A DNA stretch of 64,000 bases from Flavobacterium sp. Lineage in GTDB: Bacteria; Bacteroidota; Bacteroidia; Flavobacteriales; Flavobacteriaceae. A program made the translations under genes and the position numbers. Numbering within the stretch: position 1 is the stretch's first letter; every line of letters begins with the position of its first letter. Positions 28,671 through 39,068 of the stretch are shown in pieces. Under the pieces are notes generated by a model. That model was not told where the DNA came from. It saw only the letters and a list, made by a program, of their open reading frames with translations, and made no database searches. Where the stretch lies: positions 381,001 to 445,000 of the forward strand of contig JADKDN010000001.1 in NCBI GenBank assembly GCA_016718345.1, given 5' to 3'.

Positions 28671-29195
28671 ATGAATGATTCTTTAGGGAAAAAATTAGAA
28701 TCGACAAGAATTAACAAAGTATTACCTCATATTCAAGGTGAGTTATTGGATATTGGCTGTGGATTAAATCAATTGAAAAAAGCCTACGGTAAAGGCATTG
28801 GAGTTGACGTTTTTAAGTGGGATAATGTAGATATTGTTGTCGAAAATACGGCTCATTTGCCTTTTGAAGATAATAGTTTTAATACCATCACAATTATTGC
28901 GGCATTAAATCATATTCCTAATAGAGAAGAAGTTATAAAAGAATGTTATAGACTTTTAAAGCCAGACGGGAAAATGATTATTACCATGATACCACCCATT
29001 ATTTCTACAATTTGGCATTTTTTAAGGAAGCCTTGGGATGTAGATCAATCTGAAAGAGGCATGAAAGAAGGTGAAGTATATGGACTAACAAAGCGTCAAA
29101 TAGTTGACCTATTCAGCCAGCAAAAATTCAAATTGAGTTTAGACGAAGGTTTCATGATGAATATTAATAGACTCTATATTTTCAAAAAAATATAA
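28671..29195 (+). CDS. Small class I SAM-dependent methyltransferase
   Basis: A complete 174-residue Methyltransf_11 protein. It has GELLDIGCGLNQLKKAYG (motif I), IGVDVFKWDNVDIVV (motif II), NTITIIAALNHIPNREEV and LLKPDGKMIITMIPP (motif III region). The C-terminal part ends MNINRLYIFKKI. It is compact, without extra domains. It is 1 base from the sugar amidotransferase gene, so the two are likely co-translated, and N-methylation of an acetimidoyl group is one possible joint role, by inference only. Confidence 0.85.
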   Translation: MNDSLGKKLESTRINKVLPHIQGELLDIGCGLNQLKKAYGKGIGVDVFKWDNVDIVVENTAHLPFEDNSFNTITIIAALNHIPNREEVIKECYRLLKPDGKMIITMIPPIISTIWHFLRKPWDVDQSERGMKEGEVYGLTKRQIVDLFSQQKFKLSLDEGFMMNINRLYIFKKI

Positions 29196-29196
29196 T

Positions 29197-31147
29197 ATGT
29201 GTGGAATATTTGGAGTCATCTCCAAGCATAAAGAAAATAAGCCTAATGCCATTTTCGAAACCTTACTCATTGAGTCCGATAAAAGAGGTAAAGAAGCTTC
29301 TGGTTTTGCTATTTTAGGGCAGAACCAAAAGACACTATTGGTCAATAAGATACCATTCTCTGGGAAAGAATTACTTCAGACTAAAGTTTACAAAGACATC
29401 AAAAAAGAGTTAGTTAACACTGATTTTTCTTAGGAATTGGTCATTCAAGATTAGTGACTAATGGATACGAACAACATGATTATAACAATCAACCCATTGT
29501 TGCTGATGGAAAATTGTAATTCACAATGGGATTATCGTAAATACCGATGATTTATGGAAGAAATATCCAAACACTACAAAAAAGACCGACTTAGATACAG
29601 AGTTAATTCCGACCATTGTAAATAATGCTCTTCAAAACAAGCAAACGTATAGTGAGTCCATTAGAAAAGTTTTTAATGAAATTGAAGGAATTGCTAACAT
29701 AGCTTTACTTGATGTTCAAAAATCATTTTTGACAATTGCATCAAATAATGGCTCTTTATATTATGTTTTTGATGCAAAGACGCAACTTTTTCTTTTCGCT
29801 TCCGAATCTATTTTTTTAAGTAAAGCCATCAAAAGCATTGGACTTTCTGTTGATGTGAATTCGATACAGCAATTGGTCAATTCATCTCTTTATTTTGATT
29901 TTATAAAATTTGAAATCATAACCGATTTGAAAGTATTAGATAGTGATACAACTACCAAATTTGAGATAAAAGAAATAGTTGATGCAGATGAAAAGCAAGT
30001 GCATGAAAACAAATCGCTTGAGACCAGTTTTGAAAAGATACCTGAAGCCTTTTCAACCTATTTCGATAGTCAAAAAAAACGGATAAATGAACTGAAAAGA
30101 TGTACAAAATGCATTTTACCAAGTTCCTTTCCATTCATAGAATTTGATTCTAATGGGGTTTGTAATTATTGTTCCAATTATAAAAAATATGCCACTAAAG
30201 GTGAAGCTGAACTTAAAAAGTTAATAAATGACTTTCAAGCTACTCATGGCAGAATGCCCAAAGTGCTCATTGGTTTAAGCGGAGGCAGAGACAGTTGTTA
30301 CGCACTTCATTATGTAACACAAAAATTAGGAGTTGAAGCTGTTGCCTTCTCCTACGATTGGGGTATGTTAACCGATTTAGCTCGAAGGAACCAATCGAGG
30401 ATGTGCGCAAAATTGAGCGTTGAGCACATTTTGATATCAGCGGACATTAGAAAAAAAAGGAAAAATATTAAACTCAATGTAGAAGCCTGGCTAAAGAGTC
30501 CAAATCTAGGAACCATTCCACTATTTATGGCTGGGGATAAACACTATTTTTATCATGCCAATAAAATAATGGACGAAAAAGGATTGGATTTTATCTTTTT
30601 TGGTGAAAATTTATTAGAGTCTACTTTTTTCAAATATGGATTTTGTGGTATTAAGCCGAATTTGAAACACAAAGAAAAGTCATTTTCAATTTCTGCCTTT
30701 GACAAGTTAAAAATGATGTTGTTTTACTTCAAACAGTACCTACTAAATCCTTCGTATTTCAATTCTTCTTTGCTAGATAGTTTTGGCGCTTTTCTGTCTT
30801 TTTATTATATAAAACATCCGTATCTCAATTTGTTTCACTATGTAGAATGGGATGAAATAGAGATAATAGATACGTTGATTAATAAATACAATTGGGAAAC
30901 AGATTCTGAAACAAATTCAACTTGGAGGATTGGAGATGGTACGGCAGCATTTTACAATTATATTTACTATATCAATGCTGGATTTAGCGAATACGATACT
31001 TTTAGAAGCAATGAAATCAGAGAAGGAAGGATTTCAAGAGAAGAAGCGTTACTAAAAGTAGGAGCTGAAAATAGTCCAAGATGGAATTCGATACAATGGT
31101 ATTGCAATACGATAAACACGGATTGGAAAAAGCAATACAAATTATAA
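29197..31147 (+). CDS. Fused glutaminase and WbpG/PseA-type N-acetyl sugar amidotransferase, two frame breaks
   Basis: The N-terminal ~260 residues are a class II (GlmS/PurF-like) glutaminase: nucleophile Cys2 in MCGIFGVIS, GHSRLVTNG, HNGIIVNTDDLW and TDLDTELIP. Frame breaks at T5 29424-29428 and TT 29514-29515 are each repaired by one T. The rest is a WbpG/WbuX/PseA domain with a CxxC pair (RCTKCILPS, CNYCSNY), the PP-loop LIGLSGGRDSCYALHY and FFGENLLESTFFKYG. Repaired length is about 650 residues. Stand-alone WbpG works with separate HisH/HisF-like ammonia suppliers; here the ammonia source is built in. Family members convert an acetamido group to acetamidino, for example on nonulosonic or mannuronic acids. 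Confidence 0.88.
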
Positions 31148-31165
31148 ACAACAAAAAGAACTTGT

Positions 31166-31815
31166 ATGAATAAAAAATTTGTTGGTTTTGAAGAAATGTC
31201 AGTCGATGATTTTTGGGAGTTTTATAGATTGGAATATGCTTCCACTAATCCAATTAGTCAAAAATTGTATACTAATTTTTATAACAAAATCAATTCTATA
31301 GTTGAGAATTTTATTCAGCCAAAATTTAAATTTCTTGAAGTAGGTTGTGGAGCTGCAGAATCTTCATTAAAAATTAATAAGATGCTATCAAATCTTGATT
31401 TTGAAACTCATTTTGAAGCTTCAGAATACGATAGAAGATTTGTTGATAAAATAGAAACCTTAAATTATCCTTTCGAGTTACTCAAGAAACCGTTTATGAT
31501 TTAAAACGAGAGAATGACAAGTTTGATTTGATTTTTTTATTGGAAGTATTAGAACATTTAGAATTTCCTGAAAAAGCAATTCAAGAGCTCTTTAGAGTTA
31601 GTTCGAGATATGTCGTTATTTCTGTTCCAAATGAACCTATTTGGAGGATTGCGAATATGGCAAGGTTTCAATATCTCAAAGATTTCGGGAATAATCCAGG
31701 GCATATTAATCATTATAATGAAAAAAAAATAGCCAAAATTATTGAACCTTATGGTAAGGTTATTAAAGTTTTTAAGCCTTTTCCATGGTTAATTATACTT
31801 GCTGAAAAATACTAA
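31166..31815 (+). CDS. Class I SAM-dependent methyltransferase, one frame break
   Basis: The protein starts MNKKFVGFEEMSVDDFWEF and has FLEVGCGAAESSLKI as motif I. The frame is lost at TT 31478-31479; one added T continues FTQETVYDLKRENDKFD and then LIFLLEVLEHLEFPEKAI and ELFRVSSRYVVISVPNEP, a typical Methyltransf_11 motif II-III region. The ending WRIANMARFQYLKDFG with NPGHINHYNEKKI is common in polysaccharide-locus methyltransferases. Repaired length is about 216 residues. Its stop overlaps the ATG of the flippase gene (TAATG). Confidence 0.82.
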
Positions 31816-33060
31816 TGCTAAAATTAAAAAATACTAGTTTTAATATGCTAACTCTTGGTTATTTTGCCCAAGGTTTGGCCTATTTAGCTGTAATCGCAGT
31901 TCCGTCATTATATTTTTCGCAGACGCAAATAGGCGTATTAGGAATAGCTATAAGTTTGCAATTCATATTGTCACAACTCTTCGGATTGGGTTTACATTTT
32001 TCATCTTTATATTATAAATCAATTGATTTAAGTTCTTCAACAAATGACGCTTATTGCACAGTAAGTTCCAAAATAAATGTCACCTTAGTGTCAACAGTAT
32101 TAGGCTTAATTTTTTATTTTATTTTTCCTTTCATAATAAATATATACAGTAATTTCAATCTGGATGATTTTAAAATATATTTGATTGCATCTGTTATTTT
32201 AATAGCCATTAACAAAGTATTATTGTCTGAGTTAAATGCATCTAAAAACTTTTCATTGATAGGGAAACTCTACCTATTTAAATCTTTTGTTCTTTTATTA
32301 ATTATTTCTTTAATCGTATTTAAGAAAGTTGATTTTAAACATTACTTAATTTACCAATTAGTTATTCCTGAATTACTGATTTATCTGTTTTATTTGTCTA
32401 AGACAATATTAGAATTTTTAAAAATCAAAGAAAAATTTCATCTTAAATATTTAAAAAGAGATTTAGTATTTGGAATAAAATCAATTTGGGGAACTATTTT
32501 TTTTGAAGCTAGTACAAAAGTTGATGTTCTCATGCTAGGTGTTTATGTAAGCCCAGAAAAGGTTGGAATTTATACAATCATTTCGATGATTTCAGATTTA
32601 TTTTTGAATGTTTCATCAGTTTTAAGAACGTTTTTAAATCCTGATATTACAATGAATTTCATGAACCAAAGAGATAACTTTGTGAACTTCATAAAACAAA
32701 AAGTGATACTATGTTATAAAATATTAGTCCCTTTCTATTGCTGGTTGTAGTGGTTTATCTGGGAGTAACTAACTTTATTTCACAAATTTTAATGTATAAA
32801 GAAGGCACATTTTCATTGATTATTTTAGTGATTTTTTTAGCATTAGCATCAGGATTTATTCCTTTAATGCTGACTTTTGGTCAAATAGGTAAACCCAATC
32901 AGCAATCAGCTACTTTTTTGTTTTCTTTATGGCTAATTTGTTGTTAAATATGGCTCTGATTCCTTTATTTGGAATAGAAGGAGCATCATTAGCAACAGGT
33001 TTATCTTATTTAATTTATGTATATTTATTTAGGACACTTTTATTTAAACTCGATAGATGA
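31815..33060 (+). CDS. wzx: Wzx-like polysaccharide flippase (MATE/MOP superfamily), two frame breaks
   Basis: This multi-pass inner-membrane protein flips lipid-linked repeat units. Helices are evident throughout: LTLGYFAQGLAYLAVIAV, GIAISLQFILSQLFGLGL, LIASVILIAINKVLL and others. The family-typical middle ASTKVDVLMLGVYVSPEKVG and the C-terminal LIPLFGIEGASLATGLSY are present. Breaks at C3 32729-32731 and in a T run near 32927 are repaired by one base each. Repaired length is about 415 residues with about twelve helices, as expected. The stop TGA overlaps the next gene's ATG. Its presence implies a Wzx/Wzy pathway in addition to the Wzm/Wzt exporter. Confidence 0.83.
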
Positions 33061-35771
33061 ATATTGCCTTTCTAACACCTGAATTTCCTCATGTAAAGAC
33101 TGGACCATCTGGCGGACTAGGTACAAGTATTTTTAATTTAGCCAAAGGATTAATCCAAATTGGACATGATGTATCTGTTTTGGTTTATGGACAAAATAAA
33201 GATGAAATTTTTCAAGATAACGGGATTACATTTTACAAAATAAAGAATACAAAATTGAAAGGGTTTTCGAGATTTTTAACACAAAATAAAATCCAAAGAC
33301 TCATTAATAACTTGGTAAAAAATAATAAAATCGATATTCTTGAAGCTCCAGATTGGACAGGGATTACTTCAAATATTCATCCTACGTGCCCTGTAATTAT
33401 TAGATTGCACGGATCTGATACTTATTTTTGTCATTTGGAGGATAGACCTGTAAAATTTCTCAATCGATATTATGAAAAGAAAGCGTTGCAGAAGGCAGAC
33501 GGATTACTATCAGTAAGTCGATATACTGCCGATCTTACAAAAAAATTATTTTCATTGAACAAAGAATTTATGATTATCCCTAATGGCATTGATTTAGAAG
33601 GCTTTAGTGATCATGAAATAGAAAATGAAGAAAATACAATTTTGTACTTTGGAACATTAATACGAAAAAAAGGAGCTTTAGAATTGCCTCTTATTTTTAA
33701 TGAAGTATATAAAAACAATAACAATGCTAAGTTAATTTTGATTGGTCGTGATGCCTCTGATATACTTTCAGGAAATACTTCAACATGGAAAATGATGCAG
33801 GAATTGTTCGATACTACAGCAATTAAGAGTGTAACTTACCTTGGCAGCGTTCCTTATCATGAAATTAAGAATCATATTGCCAAAGCATCCGTCTGTGTTT
33901 TTCCAACATTTGCAGAGGCATTGCCAGTTTCTTGGATTGAAGCAATGACAATGAATAAGGCAATTGTCGCTTCAAATATTGGTTGGGCAAGTGAAGTGAT
34001 TCAAGATTCGGTGAATGGTTTTTTAGTGCACCCACAAAAGCATGAAGAATATGCATCGAAGATTCAAGAGTTACTTCAAAATGAAAAACTAAGAATCTCA
34101 ATTTGGAACGAATGCAAGAAAAAAGTGGAGCAAGAATTTAGCATAAGTATTTTAGCAAAAAAGAATGCTGAGTTTTACGAAAAACAATTCTTAGGTATAA
34201 AAAGATTAAGTTTTGGTAACAAAAAGAGTATGAGTAGCATAAATTTAAAAGAGTTTGTTACCAAAACAGGCGAGATAATTCTTTATAATGGGAATCCAGA
34301 TTTTCAGAAATTAGAGGAGTTATCTTTAGGCTATGGAGATATTTGGCACAGTTCTTTTGAGCAAGGGTTTAAGAATGCATTTCCCGATGTGGTATACCAA
34401 ACTATTTTTTGGTATGTATTAGATTTTGAAAATTTGGATGAATGTATTAGTTGGAGAATCAATCCTTATCAGTTTGCCGTTCGAAAATCAGTTTGGGAAA
34501 TTTTAGATGGTTTTGATACTGATTATGGAAGTGTACATATGCAAGCCCTAGAATTTGGGTTTAATGCATTGCGATTTTCAGGAGCTATTCCTTTATATGT
34601 GAGTTGCCTTTTTAAAGAGAATGCCAAAGAAATTATTCAAATTTCTGCAAAAGATAGGTATATTTTCTTTATCAAAAACTTCAAAATAGATCATGCTATT
34701 TTTATGTTGTACCGAAAAGGATTCTGGAAAAGTAGCGAATGGAAAGCATTTTTATATGCAAAGGACAATTTCAAAATTAAAACTCATAGACCAATACTAA
34801 AACCAAGAGAATTACAAGTAATAAAAGGAAAGCCTACGGTTAGTTATATTATTCCAACAATGATGCGACAGGATTTTACGTTGCAGTTGCTGGGCGATTT
34901 AGCAAATCAATCGTATCTGCCTACACAGGTAGTAGTTGTAGATGCAACACCCGAAAATAGTAGGAATGAGTCTATGTATGACCCGAAAAATTATCCATTT
35001 GAACTAATCGTAAAATGGCAAGAAACTAAGGGCAGTTGTAGAGCCAGAAATGAAGCTATTGAATATTGTTCTGGAGAATATATAGTTTTTGGTGATGATG
35101 ATTTAAGGCTTTCAATAAATTATATTGAAAATCACATTCGATTTTTACAGACTTACAATGCGAGTGCCTGTAATGGCTTAGATATTCGTGCAGACCATCA
35201 ACAACAAAATCTTAATGATTTACAAAGCAAGTTAAATGCCCTAGGAGATAATAGATTTATTGTTGGAGCAACCCAGTTTTTTAATAATGCCAACAATTGT
35301 GTCAAAAGAGAGTTTGTAAATAAATTAGTAGGTAATGACATTAACTATGACGGTGGATATGGTGAAGATAATGACTTTGGTTTATCTTTAACTAAGATGG
35401 GTGTAACCGTTTTACAAAATCCATTTTCAAATAGTTTACATTTAAAGCCAGCTGTTGGAGGCTACAGATTTTGGGGAAATCAGGCGAAAATCTTAGGAAA
35501 AAAACGAAAAAAACAACCTTGGGAATTAGATACTCCAGTAAAATTCATTAGACCAGTACCAAGTCCAACAGTGATGTACTTTTATTACAAACATTTTGGA
35601 CCTCAATTAATAAAGGAATACCGTCACAAATATTTTGTTCTATTTTTACTCAAAGGTTCAAAAGCTTTGTTACTTTTCAGACTTTTAAAAATTCCTTACA
35701 AACAATTGCAGTTTAATAAATCATTATTTTACGCAAAAAAATTAATGGAATTAGGTACAAGAACAAAATAA
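33057..35771 (+). CDS. Multi-domain glycosyltransferase: GT4 plus GT2 with a middle GT-A-like segment
   Basis: This intact 904-residue protein joins at least two transferases. Residues 1 to about 385 are GT4: AFLTPEFPHVKTGPSGGLGT, IIRLHGSDTYF, IIPNGIDLEGF, LYFGTLIRKKG and the EX7E-type VFPTFAEALPVSWIEAM. Residues about 595-850 are GT2: VSYIIPTMMRQDF, QVVVVDATPENS, the metal motif YIVFGDDDLRLS, and YDGGYGEDNDFGLSLTK. Between them, residues about 400-560 contain NPYQFAVRKSVWEILDGFD, which resembles the acceptor half of a GT2 domain without its nucleotide-binding half. One polypeptide may therefore add two or more consecutive sugars. The gene starts within the wzx stop codon. Confidence 0.87.
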   Translation: MNIAFLTPEFPHVKTGPSGGLGTSIFNLAKGLIQIGHDVSVLVYGQNKDEIFQDNGITFYKIKNTKLKGFSRFLTQNKIQRLINNLVKNNKIDILEAPDWTGITSNIHPTCPVIIRLHGSDTYFCHLEDRPVKFLNRYYEKKALQKADGLLSVSRYTADLTKKLFSLNKEFMIIPNGIDLEGFSDHEIENEENTILYFGTLIRKKGALELPLIFNEVYKNNNNAKLILIGRDASDILSGNTSTWKMMQELFDTTAIKSVTYLGSVPYHEIKNHIAKASVCVFPTFAEALPVSWIEAMTMNKAIVASNIGWASEVIQDSVNGFLVHPQKHEEYASKIQELLQNEKLRISIWNECKKKVEQEFSISILAKKNAEFYEKQFLGIKRLSFGNKKSMSSINLKEFVTKTGEIILYNGNPDFQKLEELSLGYGDIWHSSFEQGFKNAFPDVVYQTIFWYVLDFENLDECISWRINPYQFAVRKSVWEILDGFDTDYGSVHMQALEFGFNALRFSGAIPLYVSCLFKENAKEIIQISAKDRYIFFIKNFKIDHAIFMLYRKGFWKSSEWKAFLYAKDNFKIKTHRPILKPRELQVIKGKPTVSYIIPTMMRQDFTLQLLGDLANQSYLPTQVVVVDATPENSRNESMYDPKNYPFELIVKWQETKGSCRARNEAIEYCSGEYIVFGDDDLRLSINYIENHIRFLQTYNASACNGLDIRADHQQQNLNDLQSKLNALGDNRFIVGATQFFNNANNCVKREFVNKLVGNDINYDGGYGEDNDFGLSLTKMGVTVLQNPFSNSLHLKPAVGGYRFWGNQAKILGKKRKKQPWELDTPVKFIRPVPSPTVMYFYYKHFGPQLIKEYRHKYFVLFLLKGSKALLLFRLLKIPYKQLQFNKSLFYAKKLMELGTRTK

Positions 35772-35776
35772 TAAAT

Positions 35777-36769
35777 ATGAAGTTTACACTCATTATTTGT
35801 ACCTACAATAGACCTAAACCTTTGTTGCAATTATTGCTATCGGTACAAGAACAAACGCTTTATCCTAACGAAATTTTAATTATTGATGGTTCAGAAAACA
35901 ATGAAACGGAGACAATTTTAAAACAAAATCCATTTGAAAAGGTAAATTATTTTTTAGTATCATCTCAAGATAGAGGTTTAACACGACAAAGAAATTTCGG
36001 AATTGAACGAGTAGTAATTGAGTCAGAAATAGTTTGTTTTTTAGATGATGATACAGTTTTAGAACATAATTATTTTGAAGAAATTATAAAAACTTATGCA
36101 AAATTCCTGAAGCTTTAGGGGTGGGTGGATATATTATAAATGAAGAGAGTGGAAAAAACAACAGAAGATTATGTGCCAAAAATTCATGAGTTTTATTATG
36201 ATGGATGGAAAAAAGCAGATGGCAGTCGATTTGTTCTCAGAAAAAGACTTGGTTTGGATAGTAATGTAAAACCGGGCTTTCTACCTGAATTTTCTCACGG
36301 AAGAAGTATCGGTTTTATTCCTCCATCAGGAAAAATTTATGAAGTAGAACAATTAATGGGGGGAGTTTCTTCATTTAGAAAATCGGTTTTTACATCATTT
36401 CAGTTTTCTACTTATTTCAAAGGATATGGATTGTACGAAGATGCCGATTTTACTTTGAGACTTTCAAAGACAGGTAAGTTGTATATTAATACTAATGCTC
36501 GATTGTCTCATTATCACGATCCTTCTGGAAGACCAAATCAATACAGATACGGGAAAATGGTAGTTAGGAATGGCTGGTATGTTTGGAGAATAAAGAATGA
36601 AAAACCAACATTGAATGCCAGAATAAAATGGCACTCAATAACTTTACTTTTGACGGTAATACGATTTATCAATATATTTACCACTACTAAAAGAGAAGAA
36701 GCCTTTACTGAAGCTTTAGGAAGAACAGTAGGTTGGTTCAGTTTGTTTTTTCGAAAACCCAAACCTTAA
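35777..36769 (+). CDS. GT2 glycosyltransferase, two frame breaks
   Basis: The N-terminal part has FTLIICTYNRPKPLLQLL, EILIIDGSENNETETIL, RGLTRQRNFGIE and the metal motif VCFLDDDTVLEHNYF near residue 90. A lost A at 36100-36103 and a gained A in 36153-36158 break the frame; corrected it continues GVGGYIINEESGKTTEDY and the intact C-terminal part. That has VEQLMGGVSSFRKSVF, the catalytic-base region GYGLYEDADFTLRLSK and a histidine near the end of LSHYHDPSGRP. Repaired length is about 330 residues. It is 5 bases after the multi-domain transferase. Confidence 0.83.
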
Positions 36770-36860
36770 ATTTAGATAGGATATATTTGGTGTCATTCAA
36801 AAAAAAGTAAAGTTGGAGCAATAATTAGTATCAAAAATAACAGATATATTTAATCAGTAG

Positions 36861-37955
36861 ATGAAAACAATTGTCATTGCGCATAACTATAGTGAAATTT
36901 CGTTTTCTGCGATGAGTTACCATTTTGCCCATTATCTTGCTAATCGAGGACATCGAGTTGTATTTATTTCTCATAATCCTTATTTTTCTGAAAAGAAGAT
37001 TCTCAAAATGAATTCAGGAGAAATCATTTTGTATTCTTGGTCAACAGAGAGAAGGCCAACATCGATTCGTGATTTTATTTGGTTCTCTAGAATTTATTTT
37101 AAATATAAACCACAAGTTGTAATAGGACACTTTGTTGGAAGTAATATTACAGTTTTAGTCTCAAAGATGTTATCTCTTGGCAAAGTTAAAAGCATAGAAT
37201 ATTATCACACACTTTCCAATCAAATTATATTAGATCTTAAAAAAGTTACTTTAAAACAAAAGTTGCTCTTTTTTAGAAAGAAGCTATTCTACAAGTTCTT
37301 TTGTGATAAAATAATTTGCCCTTCAATAGCAGCTAAAAAAGATTTAATCAGCTTTTTTTCAGTAGGAAAAGGCATTGTGTTACTTAATCCTATGGTAGAT
37401 AGGTTTAGAGAAAAAATTAGTATTTCAAAGGGAAGTATAGTTATTTCTTATTTAGGAAGACTAGATCCGTCTAAAGGAGTGATTGATTTAGTTAAGGCAT
37501 TTGAAAGGCATCAAAATAACAACCCAACTTCAAAGATTATTTTAAATATTGCAGGGTCGGGCAAGCAATCAGATGAAATAGAAAGAATGATAAAAAATAA
37601 TTCCTCGATTCATTTTTTTGGGCCATTACCATACAACAAAATAGATGAATATTTGAATCAAAGCCACTTTACAATAATACCATCAAAGTTTGATAATCTT
37701 CCAACTGTAGGTTTAGAATCCCTAATGAATCAAACGCCTTTACTGATTTCAAGTGCCACAGGATTGGCAGATTATCTTGAAGAAGGTAAAGATTGTTTTA
37801 AATTTACACCCAGTGTAGATGCTATTGAGGAATTATTTGGTAAAATTGAATCTAATACGAATAATGAACAAATGAGTTTGAATGCGAGAAATACATTTTT
37901 AAATAAATTCAGTATTTCAAATTATTGTGAAGATTTATTAAAAATTATTGAATGA
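36861..37955 (+). CDS. GT4 glycosyltransferase
   Basis: An intact 364-residue GT-B enzyme. The N-terminal half opens TIVIAHNYSEISFSAMSYHF and includes PQVVIGHFVGSNITVLV. The C-terminal half has IVISYLGRLDPSKGVIDLV, ILNIAGSGKQSDEIERM and the donor-site EX7E region IIPSKFDNLPTVGLESLM, standard for GT4. About 90 bases precede it without a gene. Its last codon overlaps the next gene through ATGA. Donor and acceptor are not identifiable. Confidence 0.87.
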   Translation: MKTIVIAHNYSEISFSAMSYHFAHYLANRGHRVVFISHNPYFSEKKILKMNSGEIILYSWSTERRPTSIRDFIWFSRIYFKYKPQVVIGHFVGSNITVLVSKMLSLGKVKSIEYYHTLSNQIILDLKKVTLKQKLLFFRKKLFYKFFCDKIICPSIAAKKDLISFFSVGKGIVLLNPMVDRFREKISISKGSIVISYLGRLDPSKGVIDLVKAFERHQNNNPTSKIILNIAGSGKQSDEIERMIKNNSSIHFFGPLPYNKIDEYLNQSHFTIIPSKFDNLPTVGLESLMNQTPLLISSATGLADYLEEGKDCFKFTPSVDAIEELFGKIESNTNNEQMSLNARNTFLNKFSISNYCEDLLKIIE

Positions 37956-39068
37956 AATTTACAATCATCACACATGTAGAACACATTTTTGAAGATAACT
38001 TTTACTTAGCTTATGCTCCATATGTTAGGGAAATGAATGTTTGGTTAAACTATGTTGATGAAGTAATAATAGTTGCCCCTTTAGAATTCAAAAAAAGGAC
38101 ATCTATTCATACCAGTTATGAGCATAAGAATATTAAGTTCATACCAATTCCTAAAATGAATTTATTGAGTTTCAAATCTGTTTTTATGTCAATTGTATAT
38201 ACGCCTAAAGTTTCGTGGTATATATTCAAAGCGATGAGAGATGCAGATCATATTCATTTGCGTTGCCCAGGAAATATTGGTTTGTTGGGTTGTCTAATTC
38301 AGGTTTTATTTCCAAATAAGCATAAAACAGCAAAATATGCGGGAAATTGGGATCCAAAATCGAAGCAACCTCTTAGCTATAAAATTCAAAAATGGATTCT
38401 TAATAATACGATACTAACTAAAAATTGTAATACTTTAGTTTATGGAGAATGGAATGGATTTTCTAAGAACATAAGACCTTTTTACTGCTACCTATCGTGA
38501 AGAAGATAAAGATATAGTTGCTCCTAGAGAACTAACTTCCACAATTCGTTTTTTATTTGTTGGGACACTTTCCTCAGGAAAAAGACCATTGTATGTCGTT
38601 CAGATTGTAGAAAAGTTATCACAATTAGGATATCCTGTTTTACTACAATTTTTTGGAGAAGGAGCTGAAAGAACATCATTACAAGAATATTGTGAGGCGC
38701 ATCAGTTGAATACTATTGTTGAATTTAAGGGGAACCAACTAGAAAGAGTTGTTCGTGAAGCCTATAAAAAAAGTCATTTTTTACTACTGCCATCTGAAAG
38801 TGAAGGTTGGCCAAAGGTAGTTGCTGAGGCAATGTTTTGGGGATGCTTGCCTATTGCAACAAAAGTTTCATGCGTGGGGGAAATGCTAGATTATGGGAAA
38901 AGAGGATTACTGTTAAAAATGGATTTGGATTATGACATTGAACAAATTAGAGCTATTTTAAAGAATCTAACGGAATATAATTCTAAAGTTCAAGAAAGTA
39001 TTCTTTGGTCAAGAAAATATACTCTAGATTTGTTTGAAAATAGGATAAAAGAATTGTTATATCCATGA
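37952..39068 (+). CDS. GT4 glycosyltransferase, one frame break
   Basis: The first half reads FTIITHVEHIFEDNFYLAYA, then HIHLRCPGNIGLLGCLIQ and AKYAGNWDPKSKQPLSYK, as in group 1 transferases that act with an initiating sugar. The T5 run at 38479-38483 needs one more T; then FFTATYREEDKDIVAPREL leads into TIRFLFVGTLSSGKRPLY and the catalytic C-terminal half with FFGEGAERTSLQEYC and LLPSESEGWPKVVAEAMF (EX7E-like). Repaired length is about 372 residues. It overlaps both neighbours by 4 bases (ATGA junctions), which suggests tight translational coupling through 36861-40135. Confidence 0.85.

Noticed and set aside
33865..34101. Reverse-strand frame of 78 codons inside the 904-residue transferase
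   Set aside because: It overlaps the GT4 catalytic region of an intact gene and has no family features.
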